Below, one piece after another: positions 9,561 through 20,460 of a stretch of 39,388 nt of DNA (positions are counted from its first letter, which is position 1; each line of letters starts with the position of its first letter). Source of the DNA: Helochares maculicollis (taxonomy: Eukaryota > Arthropoda > Insecta > Coleoptera > Hydrophilidae). The notes beneath the pieces are model-generated. The model was not told the DNA's origin. It made no database searches and saw only the letters and a program-made list of their open reading frames with translations. The translations under genes were made by a program, and so were the position numbers. Where the stretch lies: contig JAWQRO010000418.1 in NCBI GenBank assembly GCA_033557835.1, forward strand, positions 1 to 39,388, written 5' to 3'.

Positions 9561-9880
9561 TAACGACTCACCATCAGTGTTTTGGCAGTATTGTAATGTA
9601 TGTACACTAATTTCATCACGATAAAGTTATCAAATTAAAATTCTCATTTACATATTTTTTATAGAAAACAATTGCTCCGAACATTTTAGTCAAGAATATT
9701 AGTCAAGAAGATATTTTGAAGTGGAAGTCATTGAAACTCAGCACAGTAGAAATCGGAGGACATCAATAAAAAACCAATCAATAAAATATATGAATATAAA
9801 TCGAAATGGATAGAAGCGAAAGGGAATCAACCAAGTGTAATTCTATCCACGAATATTCCAGGTTTTAAACCCTACAACTA
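9561..9880 (+). repeat. piggyBac 5' unit, copy c, joined to the transposase
   Basis: This copy is preceded by TTAACCC at 9552-9558 and starts TAACGACTCACCATCAGTGT. It lacks the CGTCGTCTTATTG to CCATACCCC segment (about 100 bp) that copies a and b contain. It continues without a boundary into the transposase-coding sequence, so it is the copy in its original place. Confidence 0.8.
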
Positions 9881-9899
9881 GAGAACATCTATCCAAAAA

Positions 9900-11202
9900 T
9901 CAAATTCCGAAGAATTTCATAACTTATTTATTACTGAGCAACTCTTTGAGCATATTGTATATTTTACAAATTTAAGTGCTGAGCAATTACTTCGAAGAAA
10001 TATCCTGTAAATTCATTCTCGTTGACGGGGACGGAAACCAACAAATAAAACAGAAATGCATTCTTTTTTGGTATTATTTTATACATAGGTATAGTAAAAT
10101 TACCAAAACTTCCAGGTTAAAAAATAAGATGCTTAGTCAGCCTTTTGGCAAAAAGTTGACCAGTCGAAATAGATTTGAAATATAGCCACGCATACTTCAC
10201 TTTATGAATCATGAAGAAGATAATAAAAATGATCGACTTAACAAAATTAGAGGATTGCTGGAAACACCCAATTCAAATTTTTCATAGGATTACACTCCTA
10301 ATGAGCAAAAAAGACATAAATATGGTATAAAAATGTTGAAATCCATACACTATTCCGGGATATACTTATAAAATGCTGCAAAAGTTTTTGAAACAGTGCA
10401 TACGACAGCTACAAATGTCGTAATGGGACTATATCAAAGTCTCTTCAATAAAGGATAGATTGTATTTACGGCAAATTGATATACTAGTATCGATTAGGCA
10501 GAAAAATTGCTAGGTGACGATACCTATTTAGTTAGTACAGTTCGGAAAAACAGAAAAAAATTTACCAAAAGATGTGATAAATGCCAAATTGCGAACTGGA
10601 AATTGCAAGGCTCAAGAAAATGACAAAGGATTAACTGTTAGTAAGTGGAAAGATAAACGTGATGTGTTATTGTTGTCTACCAAACATTCATCAAAATTTG
10701 TAAAGACCATTAACAAGAGAAGTCCAGAAAAATATAAACAAAAATAGTGGTCGATTATAATAAATCAAAAGGCGCAGTTTAAATGACTGCTTATTCATTG
10801 CCTCTAAGGAAGAGTCTCAAGTGCTAGAAAAAGCATGGGATTGAACTAGTTCTAAACGCCGCGATGGTAAATACACTGATACTCAATAAAGTGACTACCA
10901 ATGAAAGCCTTTCCGTGGTCAAATTCAGGAAAGCAGTTGTTAATTGTCTATGCAAGAAGAATAACGAAAACAATACAACCTCTATATCAAAGACAAGGCA
11001 AGAGAAACACAAATTAAAAACCAGAGAAGGCATCACTTGAACGACGAGAAAGTGTTCCAAAGGATGTTATAGCGATAATGAAAAACAATATGGCAAAATA
11101 TAAGCCAGAAATAAAAGCATTGAAGTCAAAACATATTATCCAATATGTCCAACTGAACCACATTATTCTACAAGATATTTCTATAAAATACATACATTTT
11201 AA
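9900..11202 (+). pseudogene. piggyBac transposase (DDE_Tnp_1_7), all three catalytic Asp lost
   Basis: Read across several frames, the family pattern is clear. SNSEEFHNLFITEQLFEHIV and YFTNLSAEQLLRR (9900-10000) form the N-terminal core, followed by SRNRFE (about 10161-10180) and NDRLNKIRGLLE (about 10231-10265). KRHKYGIKML (about 10308-10338) follows YTPNEQ directly: the segment that normally carries the first catalytic Asp is deleted. The second site reads TANWYTS with Trp changed to stop (Ala codon 10471-10473, TGA 10477-10479). The third site reads KSKGAV-stop (TAA 10780-10782) where GVD is expected. Later landmarks are ELVLNAAMVNTLIL, TTSISKTRQEKHKLKTREGI and a C-terminal cysteine-rich KCSKGCYSDNEKQYGK and CPTEPHY. 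The final stop is at 11200-11202. The copy is certainly inactive. Confidence 0.85.
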
Positions 11203-11859
11203 TTTTTGGCCATTTTTTCACCCATTAATTTTATTTACATTTGCTTTATGTTTGTTTTTAATTATACTAATAGTGTTAACTTTTTTATGTCACTTAAGTC
11301 ACTTCTCATCATAATGCTTGTGATTTATTTCAACCATTCCTATAACATTCATGAGCGTATCTTTGAGAACTATGAAGATATCCTAAGGCCATGTCGAAGG
11401 AAGATAGAAGAGGGCCATATCAGGCATATTCAAAACAGGGCGCATGTTAAGAAGTCAGATAATAGTAAATGATGGTCAACAAATCACATTATTGGAAAAC
11501 TTAAAATGTTTAAAAATCATTATAGTAAAAGCGCAATCTATAAAAAAAACATGTAGAATTGCTGTGAGAAGAGGGTGATTAGATGAGACATCGATATCTT
11601 AAAAAACCATAGTTTCATACATATAACACTAAATTGAAATAACTTTCTCAAAACGAGGGTGTCAGAATGAAAATCAAAACTCAAGATTTTTGGGTATATA
11701 ATCTAGTGCATTACGATTAGGGGCATTTTTACTTGTATATATATTTTTTGAGGTTTATCTTAAAACTGTTAATAAAGACACTATTTCTCCTCGACATTAA
11801 TTTAAACCTATTGCAAAAAATCGGAGATTAAAATCGTAAAAAAATGCAATATAGTAACG
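11203..11859. other. No gene recognised
   Basis: AT-rich, with a hydrophobic frame (11206-11472) that starts in low-complexity sequence and shows no recognisable domain. The 3' terminus of the piggyBac element should lie here if it survives, but I could not identify one. ACGATTAGGGGCATTT near 11714 was considered and left unassigned. Confidence 0.4.
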
Positions 11860-11903
11860 ACAAGCTGGATATTTGTACAAGCTGGATATTTTTACAAGCT
11901 GCT
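11860..11903. repeat. 17-bp tandem repeat, about 2.6 copies
   Basis: ACAAGCTGGATATTTGT is followed by ACAAGCTGGATATTTTT and a partial ACAAGCTGC, a minisatellite-like run in AT-rich sequence. Confidence 0.85.
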
Positions 11904-13419
11904 TAATATTTACATATTACACAATATTCTTTAATACCCAATCATAATTTTCATCGTCTATTCCAACTCACAATTCATTCAAAACAAATTAAGTGTAAAA
12001 ACTTGTCAACCTGGTCAATTTGGTTAGTTTATATTCCGCTCTAAACTTATCTTGTCCAACGTCTTCAGCTTCGGCGTCAACACCTGTCGCCAGGTGGTTT
12101 GAGACGGTGGAATTTAATATGGATATGTGTACCGAAATGCATATTCAAGAGTCTTGAGGAGAGAGGTTGGGTCTGCGATTCGCATTCGTTGTTGCTTTAA
12201 ATGGAACCTTAAATTGTTTCTTGTTCCGGAGGTAATTAGAAATTAAAATCATTTTGCAGCCCTCGCAGCCTTCATTATTTCTTACTCGTATCGTGAACAC
12301 GAGTTTCATACCTCGAGCTAGAAACATTTAGTTTTGGGTTGCGCCTGTTGTAATTTTTAAGCAATATAAGTTAGGCCCTCTGGAATTTTTTTAAAATTTG
12401 ATGTCAACATCCGTTGAGTAATGGACAATAAATGCAATTCTTGCACTACTGGACTGAAAATAAAACAATAATTATCTCAGCAGCGTTCAGTAATTGCAGC
12501 CTGACACAATTTTAATCTACATAATGAATTAGGTTATCAAACTGGAATCGACACTTTTTACAGACAAATGCACGAATATTTTATTTTGAACAGAAACTTC
12601 ACGAGATTTTACTCCCAAATTAAGCAAATATATTAGAATGTTTTAGTCCTAGAGATAGGAACAGGTGCTTTGTTGTACCCAAACACTGCTTAATAGTGTA
12701 AGCGAAAGGCATCTGCATGAATGCAAGTAATCGAAGTGGAGTAACAAGAACAATTTATGGCAATAATATAAAAGTGCAAACAAAACAGCACGACGTCCAC
12801 TTTCCTACAGCATTTTCAATTAGGAACGCTATTATTCAATGAGAAAACAATGGCAGTTGATTAATTGACCGAACTATCGATATTGATAACTATATCTATA
12901 TTTGTAATACAAAGGTCGCTGCTCTGACATCGGGTTCTTGACTGTGTGGGCCGCTTCTAAACAACAATAACATCAACCACACTCAGTCCACAACACGCTA
13001 AGTGGAAATGAATTGGGGACGAATTAATTTGTAAAATTGAAATGTGGGTGACCATCTAATCCATAATGTAGGTCACGTTTCTAACATCCATCACGAAAAT
13101 TCCTCTTAATTTCTAGATACTTCACGTCCAATTATCTGGCCTCCTAATTATCTAATTCAAAGCCACTGAAATACTCCAAATCAGAGATTTTGAAACGCGA
13201 GATAATTTTATTGATTCGAGGATATTTTTCAAAGTAAGGGTGTTTTATTCCTTGAGGAGGTTTTAAAATTCAAACGCTCTTTTAAAATAATGAAAACGAA
13301 TGATTTTCTGTGATGGAGGCTCGTTTTATAGCTCGGGGGCCCAGAGGCCATTAAAGGTGCAATAAAGCAGTACAAAAATAATAACAAAGTCTGTATCTGC
13401 ATTAAACATTAAAGCGATT
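11904..13419. other. No gene recognised
   Basis: Mostly AT-rich, with a somewhat GC-richer patch at about 12050-12310. That patch contains TTTTGCAG followed by a pyrimidine-rich segment, which could be a splice acceptor, but no continuous coding frame follows. No repeat is shared with other parts of the window. Confidence 0.4.
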
Positions 13420-13640
13420 TTAATTTATGCCGGAGCGAGAGTCGCGATTTCAAAAGCACCTGTTAGCAGAAAAAACGCAAACTTGCGAAACGTAATCAGA
13501 CATCGGCCAATCAGAGCGGGAATAAAGCACAGCCCAGCTTTGCCAAAACAGCTATTTAAATTCAACGACCCGTTAAAACCAGGATGGCCTAAAAAATCCC
13601 CCGACTTCATCCTGGAAATCATTAGGATTTATGCAAATCT
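13420..13640. promoter_or_regulatory. Possible cis-regulatory block with CCAAT and octamer-like sites
   Basis: The block is GC-richer than its flanks. It contains CGGCCAATCAGAGCG (a CCAAT-box pattern, about 13504-13518) and TTATGCAAAT (an octamer/POU-type pattern, about 13629-13638). These are short patterns that also arise by chance. The open frame over this stretch (13483-13899) has no recognisable protein features. Confidence 0.15.
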
Positions 13641-16550
13641 CGAGCGAAAGGTGACTTTTTACAAATTAGGCTGGTGGAAATTAGCTATAATGTTGATGCA
13701 ACTGCAGCCCATGCGGTTATTTATGGTATCTCTTCGGCTTTTAAAAATAATGTTGCTGGATGGAACATCTGCTTTCTTGATTTCGTTGCACCTTGCCTAT
13801 ATTGCAACACAACACCTGCTCTCGGATGGTAAATTGAAAACTTATCTCTGCCTCGTTTTTCTGATCTGTCCACCGGACTCGGAATCGGGGGAGAATTGAG
13901 TAGTTATGGTTACAGGGCAATCCTCGTTAGCGACTCCCGAGGTACAAAGAGATAATCAAGCCGCGCTGGTAATGTACATACAATAGTCACGTGATTACCA
14001 TAATAGTCCAAGTTTGTGTATCCAAAGTATCAAAATAAATAAACACATCTGAATACAGTGGCGCCACTCCATTTAAGGTGGTGCCCCTTGACAACTGGAA
14101 ATATATTTGAAAGATAAGGAGGAAGGAAAGATGAAAAATAACGCAATGAACTTTGAAATGGGTTATGGAGGGAACGGAGCACAGCATTTTAACTCACTTG
14201 TCTTTGCATTAAACATAAGGCAAGCATGTTTATGTGTTTCTTGTTTTTAACCTGTTCATATACGGTTCGTATTCACGTGTGGGAGGATCTAACTCTTGTT
14301 GTACGCCAGAGTCGCCACATTCATGTGCCCCTCACAAATTTAAATGCCTCGTGGATATCTCATCATCCATCAGGTGGATCTTACGCTGCCGCTGCTGGAA
14401 CAAAACGGTGCACTCGGCTTGTTTACCAAACTCCCACCTGACATCGATTTTTAATTAATTTTCATTTAGCTGCAGTTAAATAGCGACCCTCCATGGGGTT
14501 GTGCTCACCCTTCATAAAGGCGTCAATGAGTGCCTCATTTCTCACTCGAATGAGTCTGTAAAAATACGAACGATATGCATTTGTGAAAGCGTAAATTCTT
14601 CATAATTTAATTGCGTTATTGAACAATTAATTGCACATATTCGCTTTTGACTTGCATCAGAGAGATTTAAAAACAATCCCACAGGATTGCTTGCTCTACG
14701 AAACGGCAAGTGGCGCCTCTTCGCGAAGAGAATCCAAAGGTGGCACCCTCACAGCAGTTGGTTATTTGCGAGGTGGCCGCTTAGTTGTGCTACTCGTCCC
14801 TAGGTGGACTGATGGCGTGTTTGCGCGCCGCAAAGAAGCGCCGCGTTATTTTTGAATGTTTACAAACATTTGATTAGCATAAAACAGCGATTAACATGAA
14901 ATAAATACATAAAATTTATAAATGATTGCGTAAGTGGCTTGCTTATTCGATATTAAATAATCCTTTAAGACTACTGTTTACATTTTTATACGCACAGGTC
15001 ATGCCTTAATGTTGACAGACGGTTATTGTAAGTTTTCACGCTTGTTTAGAACGCGATTTCAAGATCGCATTTTTAATTAATATTCACAATCTAAATTAAG
15101 CATTGCCTATCTTTGCTAGAAAAGTTGCGGCAAAGTGAGCTCGAGGTTTTAAAATTGTAAGTCATTTTTCCGCACATGTAACCTTTGGATAATATTTTAT
15201 CGCAAATTATGTCTTATGCTCAATAAATATTAAAACAGTTCTAATTGGAATTGTATCGGTATTATGCAATATGTCAAATATAACTGCGCTATTAGGCGTG
15301 CAGACTGCTAGTTTATTAGGTCTTTATTGCACGGGAAATTCACATATCTTTTCAATAATAAATTTATATTGAATATTGCGCAATGACTTGCAGATAAAAG
15401 CAATATTAACAATGATTAAACGAAAGCGTGCGTTTGTAGCGGTCCAAATTGTTGTGAATTTTTTTGCAGCCAGATTTTGCAGCTCTAGGCGCAATTAAAT
15501 CAACAATTGAAGTGGATAGAGATGACATATAAATAAGATAATTTTATTATTGTGAGGAAACAAGTGTGTATAGAGCGCATATGTTGATATAAACATACTT
15601 TCTAGACATTTTTGTTAAAAATTGTGCACCTATACATATTGTAAGGTTAAGCAGGTCTATCCATATCTGGACTGTAGTACAAGAATGGTCATATGCCTAC
15701 GGAAGGACCGATTTTAAGATGTGCTATTACTTGTTCGTCTAAGATTAAGTATAAATCATGCCAATGTGCAAAGTGAGGCAGGTTCAAGAAGCTTAGACCT
15801 AAGCTAAATCTATCTAAGAGCGAATATTTGTATTTAGTTACAGACTTTTGACTACTTTTGGCATTTAGTCACACAATAATCAACGTTTGAGCTGGACTGA
15901 CGAAATTTTAAAAATGGCTATTATATGAAAAATTACAGTTTGGGACTAGAAAATCACTAACGTAGGTCTATTTATTCTACAATTTAGTTCTTAGCACTTA
16001 TTTAATTTTAAGTTGGATTATGTACACGGATTTATTTGCAGTTTTAATGTGCTAGTATCGAGCTGACACTCTGGTTTTCTCGGATTTATTCTAACTAGAA
16101 AATTCCAGTTTTGATAGAGTAAGTTATCCGCATTGATAGAAGATTTCATTTACAAGGTTTCCTCTGACATTAAATATTTTCATAGGCAGTCAATGTGCTC
16201 AATGAGCATTGTAAAGTGGGTTGCCTATTTAGCAGGGATTCATATTACAATATCTATGTCAGGATCAGTTTTTGTTAATTAAACTAATCGCTTAAAAAAG
16301 TGGTTGAGTAGCAATATTGCCCACGCTGACTGAATGCAAAACAAAATCAAATCATTTTTCTTGGACTTGATGACACATTTGTTGGCAGTCGGCCCCCTAA
16401 CATCAAGACATTCAGTTTGACAAAAATGGTAATTTTGGTTCCATTTGAATGTTGTCTAAGAATAGGACAGTAGTAATAATCATAAAGAAATTATTCCTAA
16501 AATTGAAACACATAGTTTTCCTCACTATGCTTTGAACATGAACAGTCCAA
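13641..16550. other. No gene recognised; some GC-richer patches
   Basis: Patches at about 14270-14450 and 14690-14850 are GC-richer and keep short open frames in more than one register. One is cysteine-rich (GGSNSCCTPESPHSCAPHKF, from about 14284), but none matches a family I know and none has clear splice signals on both sides. The rest, especially 14870-16550, is AT-rich without repeats or transposon ends. Confidence 0.4.
14855..14870. promoter_or_regulatory. Inverted repeat containing a forkhead-type site
   Basis: AATGTTTACAAACATT has perfect 7-base arms around AC. TGTTTAC is the core recognised by forkhead transcription factors. The site borders a GC-rich block that ends at about 14850. 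Function is inferred from the motif only. Confidence 0.2.
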
Positions 16551-18602
16551 GTATAGATACTATTTGTTGAAGGAGATACCCAAAGTGTACTTTTCTTAAT
16601 TCCTCGTAAATTTGAATATAAAACGCGGAAAATAAATTACCTGCAAAGTAAGTTGGTCAACCAATCAATATCCAAAACAGCCCCTGCTGAACTATTTTTG
16701 TACTATCACCAGTCAGAACAATCTATTTTAGCAAGCCTAGCACATATATTACTACTATAGTACTTATACAAAATGGAAATGTCGCTCAATGACTTTTAGA
16801 TTTCTATACAAAATAGATGCCGGGCAAAGTACTATGCTTAGTATGCTGTTATTACCTATAAACATATATCAAGCAAGATACGTCTTCCAATTACAAAATT
16901 ATTTAAGATAGCCACTAACTTTGGACCAATCTACCATGACTTCACTAACAGGTGCAATTGTATAAATACTATTTGTTGAAGGAGATACCCAAACTGTACT
17001 TTTCTTAATTGCCTGTAAAGTTGGATAGAAAATGCGGAAAATAAATTACCTGAAAAGAAATTCAGTCAACCAATCAATATCCAAAACAGCTCCTACTGAA
17101 CTATTTTTGTACTATCACTAATCAGAACAATCTATTTTACTATAGCCTAGCACATATATTACTACTATAGCACTTATATTTAATGGAAATGTCACTCAAT
17201 AGCTTTTAGTTTTCTATACAAAACAGATACCAGCCAAAGTATTATGTTTAGTACTGCTGCTATTGCCTATAAACATATATTAAGCAAGATACGTCTTCCA
17301 ATTACATAATTATTTAAGATGGCTACTAACTCTGGACGAATCTACCATGACTTCACTAAGAGGAGCAATTGTAGAGATACTATTTTTTGAAGGAGATACC
17401 TAAACTGTACTTTTCTTAATTGCCGGTAAAGTTGGATAGAAAATGCGGAAAATAAGTTACCTGAAAAGAAACTCAGTCAACTAATCAATATCCAAAACAG
17501 CTCCTACTGAACTATTTTTGTACTATCACAAATCGGAACAATCTATTTTACAATAGCCTAGCATATATATTACTACTCTAGTACTTATACAAAATGGAAA
17601 TGTCGTTCAACAACTTCTAGTTTTCTATACAAAATAGATACCCAGCAAAGTACTATGCTTAGTACTGCTGTTATTGCCTATAAACATATATTAAGCAAGA
17701 TACGTCTTTCAATTACAAAATTATTTAAGATGACCACTAACTTTGGACCAATCTACCATCACTTCACTAAGAGGAGCAATTGTATAGATACTATTTGTTG
17801 AAGGAGATACCCAAACTGTACTTTTCTTAATTGCCTGTAAAGTTGGATAGAAAATGCGGAAAATAAATTACCTGAAAAGAAATTCAGTCAGCCAATCAAT
17901 ATCCAAAACAGCTCCTACTGAACTATTTTTGTACTATTACCAATCAGAACAATCTATTTTACCATAGCCTAGCACATATAATACTACTATAGTACTTATA
18001 CAAAATAGAAATATCGCTCAATAACTTTTAGTTTTCCATACAATATAGATATCAAGCAAAGTACTATGCTTAGTATTGCTGTTATTACCTATAAACATAT
18101 ATTAAGCAAGATACGTCTTCCAATTACAAAATTATTTAACATGGCCACTAACTTTGGACCAATCTACCATGACTTCACTAAGAGGAGCAATTGTATAGAT
18201 ACTATTTGTTGAAGGAGATACCTAAACTGTACTTTTCTTAATTGCCCGTAAAGTTGAATATAAAACGCGGAAAATAAATTACCTGGAAAGTCTGTCAACT
18301 AATCAATATCCAAACAGCTCCTACTGAACTATTTTTGTACTATCACCAATCAGAACAATCTAATTTACCATAGCCTAGCACATATATTACTACTATAGTA
18401 CTTATATTTAATGGAAATGTGGCTCAATAAATTTTAGTTTTCTATACAAAATAGATACCAAGCAAAGTACTATGCTTAGTACTGCTGTTATAACCTATAA
18501 ACATATATCAAACAAGATACGTCATCCAATTACAAAATTATTTAAGATGGCCACTAACTTTGGACCAATCTACCATGACTTCACTAAGAGGAGCAATTGT
18601 AG
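16551..18602. repeat. Tandem array of five ~410 bp units
   Basis: Five whole head-to-tail units follow one another. The phrase TACTATTTGTTGAAGGAGAT, or a one-base variant, recurs at 16558, 16967, 17378, 17789 and 18200, giving periods of 409, 411, 411 and 411. The array stops one unit later at GGAGCAATTGTAG (18590-18602). The units differ by scattered substitutions. None carries a continuous reading frame. Units 1 and 5 share variants absent from units 2-4 (GAATATAAAACGCGG in place of GGATAGAAAATGCGG). Units 2 and 5 share CTTATATTTAATGG, where the others have CTTATACAAAATGG or close variants. The array has no visible transposon termini and resembles a short satellite block. Confidence 0.95.
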
Positions 18603-19537
18603 GTATGTAGTTTAGTTGAAATTTAATTTTAATACTGGACTTTACTCTCTATTATATTGTGAATTTGTTGTAATTTTTATGCTACTAGAGTTGGGCAGCT
18701 GTACTACTTTTATTTATTCGCAAAAACATTAGTCTTTAAGAAATGTGAAATAAGATAAATACTAAACATTTTATTTAGGTAATTGTAATTAAACTCACGT
18801 GAAGATTATTGAAAGTAGTACTAGTTGAATGTAATAAATTATGACACGAAACTACTACGTTGTTTTATTGAGCGATTGGATTGTTTTATTCCAGAAACTA
18901 AAAGCCATTTATATATCGCTTAATCTAAAGCGCTCCTTAACCCTCAGTCAGCAGAAAAAACGAAGAGTTCTGGGGTACAAAACTTAAAGAAATATATCGT
19001 CATTGATTTATTTATCTTTCATACATTAAGAAACTGCAAAGAAAAATGGCGTAGCTGATTTGAATTGAAGGAACATCTATAAATTGGTTTAAATGATAAC
19101 GAATGATATCTAAGCCCTACATTCTGTTCTACTTGTACCATACACATGCAGAACTTTATTACAATCCTTTAAACTATTTTACGCTAGCTAGTCATAATAA
19201 TTTTGTGTTTGCGTGACTGTAGAGAGATCTACCACCATTTTAAATATTTAAACACTATTCTATAGCACCTTGCAAACAAATTCTTCCTGTAACACTCAAA
19301 ATAAGTTGTAAGTCTATATGTCAGTAACAGTGGATCTTGCCCTAGATAGCTTTTGATCAATTTCTAGTGTCTTTCCTCTCATCTTTGCTTAAAACAATGA
19401 CTGTATAAACTAGGAAACCAGTCAAAACATATAAATCCAGTTCTGGTGTACAAAACTAATTTTTTCTTACAGCTCAAGTTCCGCACGTAGAGGAAATCTG
19501 ATATATGATAAATGTGGAAATTATGTATCTCCATGTA
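18603..19537. other. No gene recognised
   Basis: AT-rich spacer between the five-unit array and mariner element 4. It has no continuous frame and no repeat shared with the rest of the window. Confidence 0.5.
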
Positions 19538-19539
19538 TA

Positions 19540-20460
19540 CCAGGTGCGCAAGTTTAAAACCTTGTTTTTTTGCATGAAAAATACGCAACTTTTTAAGAGC
19601 TATGGTAAAATCATTTTTATTCAAAGTATTGGCCCTCGCTTTCTGCACATTTTATTCATCTCTCTGAAAATATATGGATACCGTTCCAAAAGAAAGCTTC
19701 AACTTTCATTGATATCCCTTCATCGAGCCATTTTGGGGCATTTTCGAAAGTCTTGAAGTGTTGCTCAGTCAGTGCGTGCCCCATCGATGAGACGAGGTGA
19801 TAATATGAAGGCGCCAGGTCTGGTGAATACGGCGGGTGGGGTAGGAGTTCCCAACCAAGCGAAGAAACCGTTTCTTTGACCATTTTGGCTGAATGTGCAG
19901 GAGCGTTGTCATGTTGCAGAATGACTTTGCCGTTTCTTCGAGCCCATTCTGAGCGTTTTTCGGTTAATGCGTGGTTTTAATTGATCATTTGGTGTCGGTA
20001 GCGGACGGTATTAACTGTTTCGCCGAGTTTGAGAATCTCGTAGTACACTACTCCTTTTTGATCCCACCACACACACAGCATTGTCTTCCTCACAAAACGA
20101 TCCGGTTTTGTACTCGATCCTGATGGTTGTCCTGGCGTTAACCACGATTTCTTGCATTTGGGATTCTCATAATACACCCATTTTTCATCGCCAGTTGCAA
20201 CCCGACGCAAGAAACCCTTTCTTTTGTGGCGTAAATCCAGCATTTCGCACACAATTCTTCGTCTTTCTATCTGTCGTTCGTACAGTTTGTGTGGAACCCA
20301 TTTTCCAACCTTTTGAATCTTCCCCATGGCTCTCAGGCGATCGGAAATGGCTTGCCGAGTGACATTCAACTGCTCCTCCATCATTTGTTGTGTTTATGTA
20401 TCGTCTTCGTCCAATAATGCTTGTAATTCGTCGTCTTCAAACCTTTTTGGTCGATATGAT
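19540..20460 (-). mobile_element. mariner element 4, 5' truncated
   Basis: The 3' terminus (left on the plus strand) begins CCAGGTGCGCAAGTTTAAAA at 19540, next to a TA at 19538-19539. No matching inverted terminus exists at the other side: homology ends at about 20460, just upstream of the RPKRFEDDELQ segment. The N-terminal ~60 codons, the 5' leader and the 5' terminus are therefore missing. Its sequence is unlike the other mariners here, so it is a separate lineage. Confidence 0.85.
19617..20460 (-). pseudogene. mariner transposase with third catalytic Asp changed to Tyr
   Basis: The remaining protein reads from RPKRFEDDELQ through a stop (DEDDT-stop near 20397), then MMEEQLNVTRQAISDRLRAM, GKWVPHKL and RRVATGDEKWVYYENPK with the first Asp (about 20177-20195). 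A long open stretch ends at a stop in HQMIN-stop (19977-19979). The frame continues with KVILQHDNAPAHSAKMVKET, which holds the second Asp (about 19893-19918). The expected APSDYHL reads APSYYHL: the codon at 19803-19805 is TAT in place of GAT, abolishing the third metal-binding residue. A one-base loss near 19656 shifts the last ~12 codons, which otherwise end in EGQYFE. The copy is inactive several times over. Confidence 0.9.

Larger units (their letters stand above)
8771..11202 (+). mobile_element. Degenerate piggyBac-family element with triplicated 5' region
   Basis: A decayed piggyBac transposase (9900-11202) is preceded by three head-to-tail copies of a 320-410 bp unit (8771-9151, 9152-9560, 9561-9880). 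The third unit runs directly into the transposase. The third unit is preceded by TTAACCCTTTAACGACTCAC (9552 on), and piggyBac elements insert at TTAA and often begin with CCCT. I therefore infer that each unit starts at a 5' element terminus. The second unit has TTAGCCCTTTAGCGACTC at the same place, and the first lacks the CCCT. No convincing matching 3' terminus was found downstream of 11202, so the right boundary is the stop codon only. Confidence 0.8.

Noticed and set aside
11640..11740. Possible piggyBac 3' terminus near ACGATTAGGGGCATTT
   Set aside because: It does not match the inverse of the inferred 5' terminus and lacks an adjacent TTAA.
13483..13899. 138-codon plus-strand open frame
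   Set aside because: An overlapping opposite-strand frame, no recognisable motif and low-complexity hydrophobic composition; more likely chance than a gene.
14226..14458. Cysteine-rich short frame that could be a secreted peptide
   Set aside because: Two overlapping frames compete, the start is not preceded by a clear signal sequence, and the cysteine spacing fits no family I know.
16551..18602. CRISPR-like spacing of repeats
   Set aside because: The units are ~410 bp with no short-repeat/spacer alternation, and the setting is eukaryotic.
19505..19756. Plus-strand frame over the left end of mariner element 4
   Set aside because: It crosses the transposon terminus and is antisense to the transposase, so it is a shadow.
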